The notes under the pieces: model-generated
Told to the model about the DNA's origin: nothing
The model's input: only the letters and a program-made list of their open reading frames with translations
Databases searched by the model: none
Made by a program: the position numbers and the translations under genes
Assembly (NCBI RefSeq): GCF_016908525.1
Contig: NZ_JAFBEB010000006.1
Span: 124,001-188,000, forward strand
From: Brevibacillus fulvus
Lineage (GTDB): Bacteria; Bacillota; Bacilli; Brevibacillales; Brevibacillaceae
DNA: 64,000 bases
Direction of reading: 5' to 3'
In this document: piece after piece, positions 1 through 7,611 of the stretch
Layout of the letters: each line of letters starts with the position of its first letter
Position numbering within the stretch: the stretch's first letter is position 1

Positions 1-539
1 TCAGCGACAATTTCTCTGACAATCAGTTAAGCAAGTGGGATCGCGATGCGGCGAATGCCCGTTGGCAAGTCATCAATGGGCGCGTTACCGCTTTCTCCGC
101 AGATGACGATGCCGAACATTTCTTCTTGCCGCTCGATTATGACCAGAGCGATAAGCCCGAAAATTATCAGCTGCAGGTGGATCTCATCGCGCAAGGCACC
201 AATGGACTGGGCGGACTGTATTTTAACGGCGATGGCGACGACGCCACAGTCGTATTCCTGACGAAAGACAAAATCAATGTCGGCAAAGTCACCGATTCGG
301 ACAAAGATGACGTAAAAATCATCGCCACCCATTCCTATCAGCTGCGCAGCAGCAATCAGATCCGCATCGAAGTGCGCGACGATGACTTTAAAGTGTATGT
401 GAATGGCGTGTTCGTTTTGGAACAAAAAAATCAGGATTTGGATGAGGATGAACTCGGTCTCTATCTGCAAAGAGAAGCGATCGAACACCTCCCGCAACGA
501 ATCACCTATTTCGACAACTTTACCTTTAAAGAATTGTAA
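1..539 (+). CDS. LamG/ConA-like domain protein, C-terminal part
   Basis: Open from the left window edge (reading from base 3) to TAA at 537-539, so only the last 178 residues are seen and the start lies outside. The visible part reads like a concanavalin A-like jelly-roll lectin/glucanase domain: a DNF near its beginning, a W-x-V-x-NGR stretch, a GLGGLYF core strand, VYVNG near the end and a closing FDNFTF strand. It is very acidic (runs of D/E), as in secreted or surface proteins. Such domains bind glycans or serve as modules of larger exported proteins; the identity of the whole protein cannot be told. A shorter TTG start at 126 would cut the domain and is rejected. A hairpin follows the stop. 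Confidence 0.6.
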   Translation, partial: SDNFSDNQLSKWDRDAANARWQVINGRVTAFSADDDAEHFFLPLDYDQSDKPENYQLQVDLIAQGTNGLGGLYFNGDGDDATVVFLTKDKINVGKVTDSDKDDVKIIATHSYQLRSSNQIRIEVRDDDFKVYVNGVFVLEQKNQDLDEDELGLYLQREAIEHLPQRITYFDNFTFKEL

Positions 540-545
540 TCAGCA

Positions 546-584
546 GCAAACGACCGTTCCTTCGCCGGGACGGTCGTTGTTTGC
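546..584 (+). terminator. Hairpin after the lectin-like gene
   Basis: The arms ACGACCGT and ACGGTCGT are perfectly complementary, and outer GCAAA/TTTGC bases extend the stem around a bulge. There is no real T-run, so termination efficiency is uncertain. Confidence 0.45.
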
Positions 585-642
585 TTGCGGGAAAGCGGCT
601 GTCCAAATCAATGTTCCTCCACTCTGGCGCGTTCATTCCTCG

Positions 643-672
643 TGGAAAATCGTATCCGCCAAATGATATAAT
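643..672 (+). promoter_or_regulatory. Probable sigma-A promoter of lipL
   Basis: TGGAAA, an 18-nt spacer and a perfect TATAAT lie about 37 nt upstream of the lipL ATG. The -35 element is weak (4 of 6). Confidence 0.4.
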
Positions 673-708
673 AAAAACCGATTGTCGTCAGAAGGAAGGA
701 GCATCGTT

Positions 709-1554
709 ATGTCATTTGCTCAGCCATTGAAATTCCGCTGGATGGATTCGGGGACTCACACTTCCAGCCCCATGGTGCCGCTCGCTTTTGATGAAGCGTT
801 CGCCAATCAGATGGGGTTGCCTCACGCCTGTCCGCTGATTCATCTGTGGATTTATGATAAAGCGTTTTTTTTAGGGCGACGCGACGCAAAATTGCCGAAA
901 TTGGCAGAAGCTCTGCGCTATTATGCCAAACTCGGCTATGGCGCGGTGCTGCGTTCATCCGGGGGCGCTTGTGTTCCGCTGGACAGCGGTGTACTGAACC
1001 TTGCCATTCACTTGCCGGATACAACGATCGCCATCGATCATTTTTTTCAACTCGTTCAACAGATGCTGACGATCGGACTCGCCGATTTTGGCGATATACG
1101 GTTTGGAGAGGTAACCGGCTCCTATTGTGCGGGCGAATATGATTTTTCGATAAACGGCAAAAAAATTGGCGGCATGGCGCAACGCCGGACGCGGCACGGC
1201 TCAATTCTGCAGCTGTGCATCAATGTCACGGATCAGCCGCGGGGACCGCTGATGGAACAATTTTACCAGTTCGCCGGTTTGGCTGAAATGGACAAAAACA
1301 AGCCGATTCCCGCGATCGATGGTTCGACCGCCGGGAGTTTGCAAGAAACTTCCCCGCTTCCCTTTTCCGTCGAGGAAGTAAAAGCCCGCTTGTTTCGCTC
1401 CCTGCAACACGCGTGGCCGATTGAGCAAGTTCCTTTTTCCCTTCCTCTTCAGGCGTTTGAGCAAGCGCGGGCGCATCTCCAGGAACGTCTGGGATTGTTC
1501 GCTTTTCAGGCGGATGAAATGACGGGAGCGGACTGGTCACTCGCTTTGCGATAA
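709..1554 (+). CDS. lipL: Octanoyl-[GcvH]:protein N-octanoyltransferase (LipL-type)
   Basis: 281 residues, the usual LipL length, with one BPL/LPL catalytic domain. Family role: moves octanoyl groups from GcvH to E2 subunits of 2-oxoacid dehydrogenases, using a cysteine thioester. Seen here: the LRSSGGACVPLDSGVLN motif at about 81-97, then GSYCAGEYDFSINGKKIGGM from about 137, which contains the expected nucleophile Cys140 and the lysine at 151/152, followed by QRR. This GSYC-G-YD pattern favours LipL (B. subtilis YwfL) over LipM or an ATP-dependent lipoate ligase. Start ATG 709 is chosen because AAGGAAGG ends 8-9 nt upstream; an in-frame TTG at 682 precedes that ribosome-binding site. It is a single-gene unit with its own promoter and terminator. 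Confidence 0.85.
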   Translation: MSFAQPLKFRWMDSGTHTSSPMVPLAFDEAFANQMGLPHACPLIHLWIYDKAFFLGRRDAKLPKLAEALRYYAKLGYGAVLRSSGGACVPLDSGVLNLAIHLPDTTIAIDHFFQLVQQMLTIGLADFGDIRFGEVTGSYCAGEYDFSINGKKIGGMAQRRTRHGSILQLCINVTDQPRGPLMEQFYQFAGLAEMDKNKPIPAIDGSTAGSLQETSPLPFSVEEVKARLFRSLQHAWPIEQVPFSLPLQAFEQARAHLQERLGLFAFQADEMTGADWSLALR

Positions 1555-1664
1555 CTTGTCACACCGCAGTCTCTGTACCTGTTTCCTACAAAAACCTAAT
1601 GTAATTAAACTTGAGTTTAAGCATACTATATATAAGGGACATTTGTTCCACACCTCGATTACTT

Positions 1665-1692
1665 GCCCGGCTTAACCGCCGGGCATTTTTTC
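1665..1692 (+). terminator. Intrinsic terminator downstream of lipL
   Basis: Perfect 7-bp stem GCCCGGC/GCCGGGC with a TTAACC loop, followed by ATTTTTT. It sits about 110 nt after the lipL stop. I see no gene between lipL and ilvA (1555-1832). Confidence 0.8.
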
Positions 1693-1772
1693 ATTCCCGT
1701 GCAAACAAGCCGGAACGAGATGAGCGTAATACTGCTTTGGGCGGAACAAAAGCCGCTCGCCGCTGCCAGACA

Positions 1773-1805
1773 GAAAAACGCCTCCATCGTTTCGACAGAA
1801 GCGTT
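1773..1805 (-). terminator. Intrinsic terminator of ilvA
   Basis: Read on the minus strand, AACGCTTCTGTC pairs with GATGGAGGCGTT over 12 positions (some G-T pairs) around a GAAAC loop and is followed by TTTTT. It lies 27 nt past the ilvA stop. Confidence 0.75.
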
Positions 1806-1832
1806 CCAGCAATCTTTTTCAACAGATCATCC

Positions 1833-3080
1833 TTAAATTAGCAGATTGAACAAATCCGGATCTTTGTTTATTTCGATATAATGAAACCCCTTTTTGTTCA
1901 TCCGCTCCATTAACGGGAAATAGTCTTCCTGATGTTTCAATTCGATCCCCACCAGCGCCGGGCCGTTTTCCTTATTGTTTTTCTTCGTGTACTCAAAGCG
2001 GGTAATGTCATCGTTGGGCCCTAACACCTCGTCCAAAAATTCGCGCAAAGCGCCGGCCCGCTGAGGAAAGTTGACAATAAAATAATGCTTAAGCCCTTCA
2101 TAAATCAGCGAACGTTCCTTGATCTCCTGCATTCGCTCAATATCGTTGTTACCGCCGCTGATCACGCAAACAACCGTTTTGTCGCGAATTTGCTCGCGAT
2201 ATAAATCCAGGGCGGCAACAGTCAACGCACCTGCTGGTTCGACAACGATCGCGCTTTCGTTGTACAGTTCCAAAATCGTCGTACAGACTTTCCCTTCCGG
2301 AACGACAATGATCTCGTCCAAAATTTCCTTGCAAATCTCAAAAGTCAATTGCCCGACTTGCTTGACGGCAGCACCGTCAACAAATTTGTCGATGTCATGC
2401 AGGACGACGACTTCATCTTTGCTGATCGATTCCTTCATCCCGGGAGCACCTGCCGGTTCCACTCCGATCACTTTGGTTGACGGGCTGATGCTTTTCACAC
2501 ACGAACCGACTCCCGCTGCCAGACCGCCTCCGCCAATGCCGGCAAAGACGAAATCAACCGGTTCCAACGAATCATTCATAATTTCCATGCCCAATGTGCC
2601 TTGTCCCACAATCGTCCGATAATCATCAAACGGGTGGATAAAGACCATGCCTTCCCGTTCACCGTACGCTTTGGCTTGATGGTAAGAATCGTCGAAAGTA
2701 TCGCCCGTCAGAACGATCTCCACGAACTCTCCCCCGTACAAGCTCACCTGAGATACTTTTTGCCGAGGGGTTGTCGTCGGCATAAATATTTTCCCATGAA
2801 TCCCCATATGCTTACAGGAGAAGGCGACGCCTTGGGCATGGTTGCCTGCACTGGCGCAAACGACACCTCTTTGGCGCTCCTGTTCCGATAAACTTTGAAT
2901 GAAGTGGTAAGCTCCACGAATTTTAAATGACCGTACGATTTGCAAGTCTTCACGCTTGAGGTAAACATTACAATGGTAGCGTTGGGACAGGATTTCATTT
3001 TTTTGCAATGGCGTTCTGACGACGACATCTTTCAGCGCTTGATTTGCTCTCACAATATCTTCGATTTGTACTCTGCCCAT
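1833..3080 (-). CDS. ilvA: Threonine ammonia-lyase with C-terminal ACT-like domain
   Basis: 415 residues. PLP enzyme that deaminates threonine to 2-oxobutanoate, the first step towards isoleucine. Seen: the PLP-lysine motif SFKIRGAY (Lys53), the SAGNHAQG substrate loop near 78-85, the glycine loop GGGG at 183-186 that holds the phosphate, and from about residue 330 an ACT-like regulatory domain beginning HYFIVNFPQRAGALREFL. This matches the shorter B. subtilis-type IlvA (feedback sensitive to isoleucine in the family), not a plain catabolic TdcB. ATG 3080 is chosen because GAGG precedes it; the frame stays open for 22 more codons upstream, but those would overlap the promoter. Monocistronic, divergent from darB. 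The short leader leaves no room for a T-box. Confidence 0.93.
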   Translation of the reverse strand: MGRVQIEDIVRANQALKDVVVRTPLQKNEILSQRYHCNVYLKREDLQIVRSFKIRGAYHFIQSLSEQERQRGVVCASAGNHAQGVAFSCKHMGIHGKIFMPTTTPRQKVSQVSLYGGEFVEIVLTGDTFDDSYHQAKAYGEREGMVFIHPFDDYRTIVGQGTLGMEIMNDSLEPVDFVFAGIGGGGLAAGVGSCVKSISPSTKVIGVEPAGAPGMKESISKDEVVVLHDIDKFVDGAAVKQVGQLTFEICKEILDEIIVVPEGKVCTTILELYNESAIVVEPAGALTVAALDLYREQIRDKTVVCVISGGNNDIERMQEIKERSLIYEGLKHYFIVNFPQRAGALREFLDEVLGPNDDITRFEYTKKNNKENGPALVGIELKHQEDYFPLMERMNKKGFHYIEINKDPDLFNLLI

Positions 3081-3114
3081 GATTGCAACCTCATTTGTTG
3101 AAATTTTAGAAATT

Positions 3115-3143
3115 ATTCTATCACTTGTATAGCTGTGTCGCAA
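3115..3143 (-). promoter_or_regulatory. Sigma-A promoter of ilvA
   Basis: TTGCGA, 17 nt, TAGAAT on the minus strand; the predicted start is near 3108, giving a leader of about 28 nt. Confidence 0.65.
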
Positions 3144-3205
3144 CAACGCTTTTTACTATTCATTGATTCGTCCATACGGTATGATAATGGTAGAGGTGAT
3201 GCTGA

Positions 3206-3637
3206 ATGGAACAGGATTCCAATTTCTTGCAAACTCAAATCAAAGAACTGGTTATCGCATCGACCAAAGTAGCACATGTACAATTAGGAAATTCCCTTGA
3301 ACACGCATTGCTTGTATTAATCAAGTCCGGATATTCAGCCATACCTGTCCTGGATCACGCTTATCGCATTCAAGGCCAGATCAGCACAACGATGATTTTG
3401 GATAAAATCCTGGGGATTGAACGCTTCGAATATGAAAAACTCGATCATCTCGTCGTAGAAGATGTGATGAACCGAAAAATCCCCCGGATGAAAGGAAATG
3501 AATCGTTCCTGAAAGCACTGGAGCTTTCCATTAATTATCCTTTTCTCTGCATCGAGGATGAGGAAGGCGTCTTTCAAGGAATTCTCACGCGAAAATCCGT
3601 TCTGGCCCTCGTGTACCGGCATTTTCGCCAATTGTAA
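3206..3637 (+). CDS. darB: Cyclic-di-AMP-binding CBS-pair protein DarB/CbpB
   Basis: 143 residues made of two CBS motifs (about 12-70 and 75-143) and nothing else. The sequence closely follows B. subtilis DarB (YkuL): KVAHVQLGNSLEHALLVL, then GYSAIPVLD, FEYEKLDHL.VEDVM and a C-terminal LTRKSVLALVYRH. In that family the apo-protein activates the (p)ppGpp synthetase Rel and pyruvate carboxylase, and c-di-AMP binding releases the partner, so it links potassium/c-di-AMP status to the stringent response. AGAGGTGATG precedes the ATG. It stands alone, divergent from ilvA, with a strong hairpin behind it. Family assignment is firm; partner proteins are inferred from homologues. Confidence 0.88.
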   Translation: MEQDSNFLQTQIKELVIASTKVAHVQLGNSLEHALLVLIKSGYSAIPVLDHAYRIQGQISTTMILDKILGIERFEYEKLDHLVVEDVMNRKIPRMKGNESFLKALELSINYPFLCIEDEEGVFQGILTRKSVLALVYRHFRQL

Positions 3638-3681
3638 AGGTTCGCTAGATCAACATGCTCAATTCCGCATATCATAGCAGT

Positions 3682-3720
3682 ACAACGCCGCAGCCAGCTG
3701 TGAAGCCCGGCGTTGTTTCT
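3682..3720. terminator. Terminator between convergent darB and the YheC/YheD gene
   Basis: Perfect 9-bp stem ACAACGCCG/CGGCGTTGT, then TTTCT on the plus strand. It lies between two convergent genes and probably serves darB. Confidence 0.6.
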
Positions 3721-3749
3721 GCACTTGCACCAACCTCTTTCGAGCAAGC

Positions 3750-4799
3750 TCATTTCAGAAAGCTTTTGGCGTATTCCATCGGCCGTTGATACGTACGCTT
3801 GAACATCTCGACTTCACCTGCTTTGTAGAACGAGTAACGCTGATCCCGTACATTGATTTCAATTAAATACGGAGCTCCGTGTTTATCGATTCCCATATCC
3901 AGACCGAGGTCCGCCAAAGAAGGAAAGAACTTTTCGTACTGTTTGGCAATTTCCACCGCGGCATGACTGAGCAGCGCCTTTACCCGGTTTGCTTTCTCTT
4001 CGGGAAACAGGCTGGAAAACACGGCGTTGATCGAAACGGCCATGCCGCCTCTGGCCAGATTGCTCAAGCGGTTATTGGGGTTGGCTACCTTGGCGACCAT
4101 CCCGGATACGCCCCATTTTCGTTCGCCATTTTTTTGCACGGAGACGCGAATGTCAAACGTGCTTCCGCGGTAACAGGCGAGAGGAACCGCCTCTTGAATG
4201 ATAAAGCGCCGGCTGCCCACCCAACGTTCCAATTCCCGAAGCAACCTGCTTTTTGGCAATACTTTTTTCATTCCCGAACTAATCAGCCAGTACTGCTTCC
4301 CGGCCGGTTCAATGCGGACCACGCCCTCTCCCACCGAACCTACTGCCGGTTTGACATAGATGACCGGATAGGTGGAAAGAAAGCGTTCCAGCGCGCGTGG
4401 CTGAAAGGCAACGGTCTGGGGCAGATAAGGCCGCACCAAGTAATTGTCCCACAGCATTTTGTGCACCTTCAGTTTATCCCTGACGACGATGCCATTGAAC
4501 ACTTTTCGCGAACGGCCGAGTTCTCGAATCATTTTGCGCGTTGCGGGATCACCGCTGAGTACTCGGTTATGAATGACTTTTGGAATCGGAACCTTACTGC
4601 TGACCAATCGTCTGCCGTTCCAAAAGTGGCCGATTACTGTATCCGAGTGAAGATTGACATGGCGAGGGTGAAAAAAAACAGGCTCGAGCCCCAGTTCTTT
4701 TCCGATTTCCACATAATATGGCAATTGTTCGTACGACTGCTTCCCGTCTTTGGCTTTTTGTACGATTTGCCAATCCAGCATGATGCCGATCCTTTTCAC
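3750..4799 (-). CDS. YheC/YheD-type endospore coat-associated ATP-grasp protein
   Basis: 349 residues. The N-terminal part (MKRIGIMLD...) and an ATP-grasp core are typical of the YheC/YheD family found on the spore coat of Bacillus. ATP-grasp signs: VIYVKPAVGSVGEGVVRIE near residue 150 (nucleotide-binding lysine and glycine-rich loop), FIIQEAVPL, DIRVSVQKNG, and DLGLDMGIDKHGAPYLIEIN near the C-terminus with the metal-binding D..E-x-N. The family presumably makes a peptide or amide bond, but the substrate is unknown. The start is GTG 4799, six bases after GAGGGG; an ATG two bases upstream is followed at once by a stop. A 6-bp inverted repeat (AACTTG/CAAGTT, 4814-4833) lies just upstream of the ribosome-binding site. 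Confidence 0.8.
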   Translation of the reverse strand: MKRIGIMLDWQIVQKAKDGKQSYEQLPYYVEIGKELGLEPVFFHPRHVNLHSDTVIGHFWNGRRLVSSKVPIPKVIHNRVLSGDPATRKMIRELGRSRKVFNGIVVRDKLKVHKMLWDNYLVRPYLPQTVAFQPRALERFLSTYPVIYVKPAVGSVGEGVVRIEPAGKQYWLISSGMKKVLPKSRLLRELERWVGSRRFIIQEAVPLACYRGSTFDIRVSVQKNGERKWGVSGMVAKVANPNNRLSNLARGGMAVSINAVFSSLFPEEKANRVKALLSHAAVEIAKQYEKFFPSLADLGLDMGIDKHGAPYLIEINVRDQRYSFYKAGEVEMFKRTYQRPMEYAKSFLK

Positions 4800-4918
4800 A
4801 TTGATCCCCTCTTAACTTGGTAAAAATCAAGTTCTACCCATAAGGTATGAGGGGGCCAACTGATTGGACTGCCTATTTTTGCACAGATGCGTATACGCAA
4901 TTACCTATACGGGGCCGG

Positions 4919-5476
4919 TTACTGCCGCCGTTCAATGGCCAGCAAAAAGGGCGCCTGATTTTGCTGGTTGACATACTGATAATGCAGTGCCAAAAATTCG
5001 CTCTGCGCAAGCGACTGGCAATACCGTTCAACAGCCTCCTTTTCGCTTTGGCCGGCCGCATGTCCCCAATAGACCACAATCGTCATGATGCCGCCCGGAC
5101 GAAGAATGGACAGGCCCGCTTCAATCGCGCGAATCGTGCTGTCCGCTGTCGTCGTGACCGCTTTGTCTCCGCCTGGCAAATAACCGAGATTAAACATGAT
5201 CGCTCCGACCTGTTGGCCGAGCTGTCCCATCAACTCATGGCTGGCTAATTGCAGGTCAACCCATTCGAGGACACCCTCCTGCTCCAAACGCAACCGCGTT
5301 CTTTCCACAGCTTCCTTCTGTATGTCATAAGCGATGACACGCCCATTTTTTCCGACAAGCTGGGCAAGAAACAACGTATCATTGCCGTTGCCCATCGTTG
5401 CGTCCACGACGGTTTCTCCTGTCACCACCCTCTCCCTGATCAATCTTCTCGCTACTTCCAAAACATTTGGCAACAT
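4919..5476 (-). CDS. mnmM: tRNA mnm5s2U34 methyltransferase (YtqB/MnmM family)
   Basis: 185 residues, a Rossmann-fold class I SAM methyltransferase. Seen: VVDATMGNGNDTLFLA (SAM loop, about 24-39), VIAYDI (acidic residue after strand 2), FNLGYLPGGDK near residue 95 and a terminal strand FLLAIERR. These are the signatures of YtqB, shown in Bacilli to methylate nm5s2U at the tRNA wobble position to mnm5s2U. Start ATG 5476 has GGAGG seven bases upstream; an in-frame ATG five codons earlier overlaps that ribosome-binding site and is not used. A promoter sits directly upstream, giving a very short leader. Confidence 0.85.
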   Translation of the reverse strand: MLPNVLEVARRLIRERVVTGETVVDATMGNGNDTLFLAQLVGKNGRVIAYDIQKEAVERTRLRLEQEGVLEWVDLQLASHELMGQLGQQVGAIMFNLGYLPGGDKAVTTTADSTIRAIEAGLSILRPGGIMTIVVYWGHAAGQSEKEAVERYCQSLAQSEFLALHYQYVNQQNQAPFLLAIERRQ

Positions 5477-5497
5477 TGCAATATCCTCCATTTACTT

Positions 5498-5525
5498 ACT
5501 GTACTACCCTACCTTCTACTGTAAA
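5498..5525 (-). promoter_or_regulatory. Sigma-A promoter of mnmM
   Basis: TTTACA, 16 nt, TACAGT on the minus strand, ending about 20 nt before the mnmM ATG. Confidence 0.45.
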
Positions 5526-5650
5526 ACGGTTAACGCGATCTGGCAAATCCGCAGCTTGCCCCACTAACCTTGGCAACCCGGAACACGGTGAAACGCATAT
5601 TTGGCGTTCCTGGTCATAAGATGGGAATAAGTTGGGACAGGAGGTTAATC

Positions 5651-6697
5651 ATGCAGAAGTCTGTAAAAGAAACCTTTCAAATCGCTTTTACATATATCGG
5701 AACAGTAGTAGGCGCCGGTTTTGCCTCTGGAAAAGAGATTATCGAGTTTTTTGCACAATATGGCACGCAAGGACTCATTGGAATCATTTTGGCCGCTCTG
5801 CTGTTTGTCTGGGCAGGCACACGGGTTATGTTGGTCGCTCATCGCATACAGGCCGATTCGTTTCACGAATTGAATCTGTACCTGTTTGGGAAAACGGTAG
5901 GAACGTTGTTTAATTTTTTGCTCGTCACGATCACCATCGGTACCACCTCGGTGATGCTGGCGGCCGCCGGTTCGCTTTTCAGTGAATCGTTGCATTTGCC
6001 GGCACAAATCGGCATCTGGTTCAGTATGCTCATGATCTTTTTGGTGACCACCAAAGGGTTGAACGCCATCCACTCGGTAAACAGTATTTTTGTTCCCATC
6101 CTCATCAGTTTCACCTTTCTCGTTTTTTGGAACAGTCAAATGCAAGAGCCGGCACAAGCGATCATTTTGATTAAAGAGCCTTGGGTCTGGCTAACCTCCC
6201 CGCTATATTATGTCGCCTTAAACGTTTCGCTGACGCAAGGAATTTTGGCGCCAATCGGCAAGCGCTGCAGCGATGTGAAACCGCTAATATGGGGCGGACT
6301 GCTTGGCGGATTGGGAATCGGCGCTTTGTTGCTGCTGGCCTTCTTTTCCATCAGTCCCAATCTCTCTTTGTTGCAGCACCTGGAAATGCCGATGATTTTT
6401 CTTTTGCAAAATTTGGGACATGGATTCAGTCTCCTCTTCTCCCTCGTCGTCTATGCGGAAATCTTTTCATCGCTCGTTGCCAATGTGTTCGCACTGAAAC
6501 AGCAGGTGAAGAGCCTGCTGCCGCTCCCGCAGAGCGTGATTATTCTGGTGATCCTGCTGATTTGTTACAGCATCAGCTTCGTCGGATTCGGCTCCTTGGT
6601 TCACTTCCTGTATCCGCTGTTCGGACAGCTCGTTGGCCTTCTGTTGTTCGTGCTGTTTTGGCAACAATGGAACGAGTGGAAGCAGCAACTGCGCTGA
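5651..6697 (+). CDS. ykvI: YkvI-type membrane transporter
   Basis: 348 residues with about ten hydrophobic membrane segments in a LeuT/APC-like arrangement. The N-terminal QIAFTYIGTVVGAGFASGKEI is diagnostic for the YkvI family: an unwound first helix with the GAGFASG turn, as in sodium-coupled symporters. The substrate is unknown. ATG 5651 is preceded by AGGAGG; the frame is open further upstream but without a ribosome-binding site. Upstream (5526-5650) I see no clear promoter or riboswitch. A strong terminator follows. Confidence 0.75.
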   Translation: MQKSVKETFQIAFTYIGTVVGAGFASGKEIIEFFAQYGTQGLIGIILAALLFVWAGTRVMLVAHRIQADSFHELNLYLFGKTVGTLFNFLLVTITIGTTSVMLAAAGSLFSESLHLPAQIGIWFSMLMIFLVTTKGLNAIHSVNSIFVPILISFTFLVFWNSQMQEPAQAIILIKEPWVWLTSPLYYVALNVSLTQGILAPIGKRCSDVKPLIWGGLLGGLGIGALLLLAFFSISPNLSLLQHLEMPMIFLLQNLGHGFSLLFSLVVYAEIFSSLVANVFALKQQVKSLLPLPQSVIILVILLICYSISFVGFGSLVHFLYPLFGQLVGLLLFVLFWQQWNEWKQQLR

Positions 6698-6701
6698 CCG
6701 C

Positions 6702-6733
6702 AAAAAAACCTCTCCGATTGGAGAGGTTTTTTG
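6702..6733. terminator. Bidirectional terminator between ykvI and korB
   Basis: Near-perfect stem AAAAAACCTCTCC/GGAGAGGTTTTTT with A- and T-runs on both sides, serving the two convergent genes. Confidence 0.9.
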
Positions 6734-6744
6734 TTTGATGTTGA

Positions 6745-7611
6745 TTAAGCAAATTCTTTAACCAATTTGGCGAAATCTTCTTCACTCAAGCGCAAATCTT
6801 GTTTGACAAGACCTTCTTCTTTGAAGCCAGGCACCAATTGTTCGTAAGATTTTTGCTCTGTGTTTTGATAGATCAGTCCATTGAGCAATCCTTTATATTG
6901 CATCGAATAAGACATTGCTTTGACGCGATCGTGCGGATCGTAGCCTTCGATCGAATCAACCTGAACGATATTTTCTTTAAACCAATCGTACGTGTTTACT
7001 TTGTTATAGGTGACACAAGGACTGAACACATTGATCAGGGAGAAACCTTCATGTTTGATCCCTTTTTCGATCAATTCGGTCAAACCTTTCAGATCACTGG
7101 AGAAAGATTGGGCTACAAAGGTAGCACCAACGGAAAGCGCCAATTCTACCGGCGAAATCGCGGATTCAATAGAACCGCCCGGTGTCGATTTGGTCACAAA
7201 TCCGGTTTGGGACCGCGGCGATGTTTGTCCTTTGGTCAAGCCATAGATTTGGTTATCCATCACGATATAGGTGATGTTCATATTGCGGCGGATCGCATGG
7301 ACAGTATGCCCCATCCCGATGGCAAATCCATCACCGTCACCGCCGGCAGCGATGACTGTCAATTCACGGTTCGCCATTTTCAGCCCTTGTGCAATTGGCA
7401 AGGCACGGCCGTGCACACCGTGGAAACCATAGCAGTTGATGTAACCGGAAATACGGCCGGAACAACCGATACCGGAAACAACAGCCAGTTGTTCTGGTTC
7501 AAGACCTACATTGGCAGCCGCACGTTGGATGGCAGCTTGTACGGAAAAGTCACCGCAACCAGGGCACCAGTTTGGCTTGATGTTATTTCGAAACTCTTTC
7601 ATAGTCGCCAT
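6745..7611 (-). CDS. korB: 2-oxoacid:ferredoxin oxidoreductase, beta subunit
   Basis: 288 residues. Thiamine-diphosphate subunit of a two-subunit 2-oxoacid (likely 2-oxoglutarate) ferredoxin oxidoreductase. Seen: NWCPGCGDF (Cys16, Cys19), the cysteine in SGIGCSGR (Cys50) that with the CxxC pair would ligate a 4Fe-4S cluster, and the ThDP/Mg motif GDGD (91-94) with Asn120 in the VMDNQIYGLTKGQTSP block. That block is typical of KorB/PorB. It overlaps the end of korA by 29 nt, so the pair is translationally coupled. AAGGGG precedes the ATG, with a second ATG three codons in. No ferredoxin gene is nearby, so the electron acceptor must be encoded elsewhere. Confidence 0.9.
   Translation of the reverse strand: MATMKEFRNNIKPNWCPGCGDFSVQAAIQRAAANVGLEPEQLAVVSGIGCSGRISGYINCYGFHGVHGRALPIAQGLKMANRELTVIAAGGDGDGFAIGMGHTVHAIRRNMNITYIVMDNQIYGLTKGQTSPRSQTGFVTKSTPGGSIESAISPVELALSVGATFVAQSFSSDLKGLTELIEKGIKHEGFSLINVFSPCVTYNKVNTYDWFKENIVQVDSIEGYDPHDRVKAMSYSMQYKGLLNGLIYQNTEQKSYEQLVPGFKEEGLVKQDLRLSEEDFAKLVKEFA

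Noticed and set aside
1611-1636. AT-rich promoter-like stretch after lipL
   Set aside because: TTGAGT and TATAAG are only 14 nt apart, and transcription would meet the terminator at 1665 at once.
3879-4823. 314-codon plus-strand open frame over the YheC/YheD gene
   Set aside because: Antisense shadow; the minus-strand frame has the ATP-grasp motifs and a good ribosome-binding site.
5526-5650. Possible riboswitch upstream of ykvI
   Set aside because: Several short complementary pieces exist, but no terminator, no clear promoter and no known motif.
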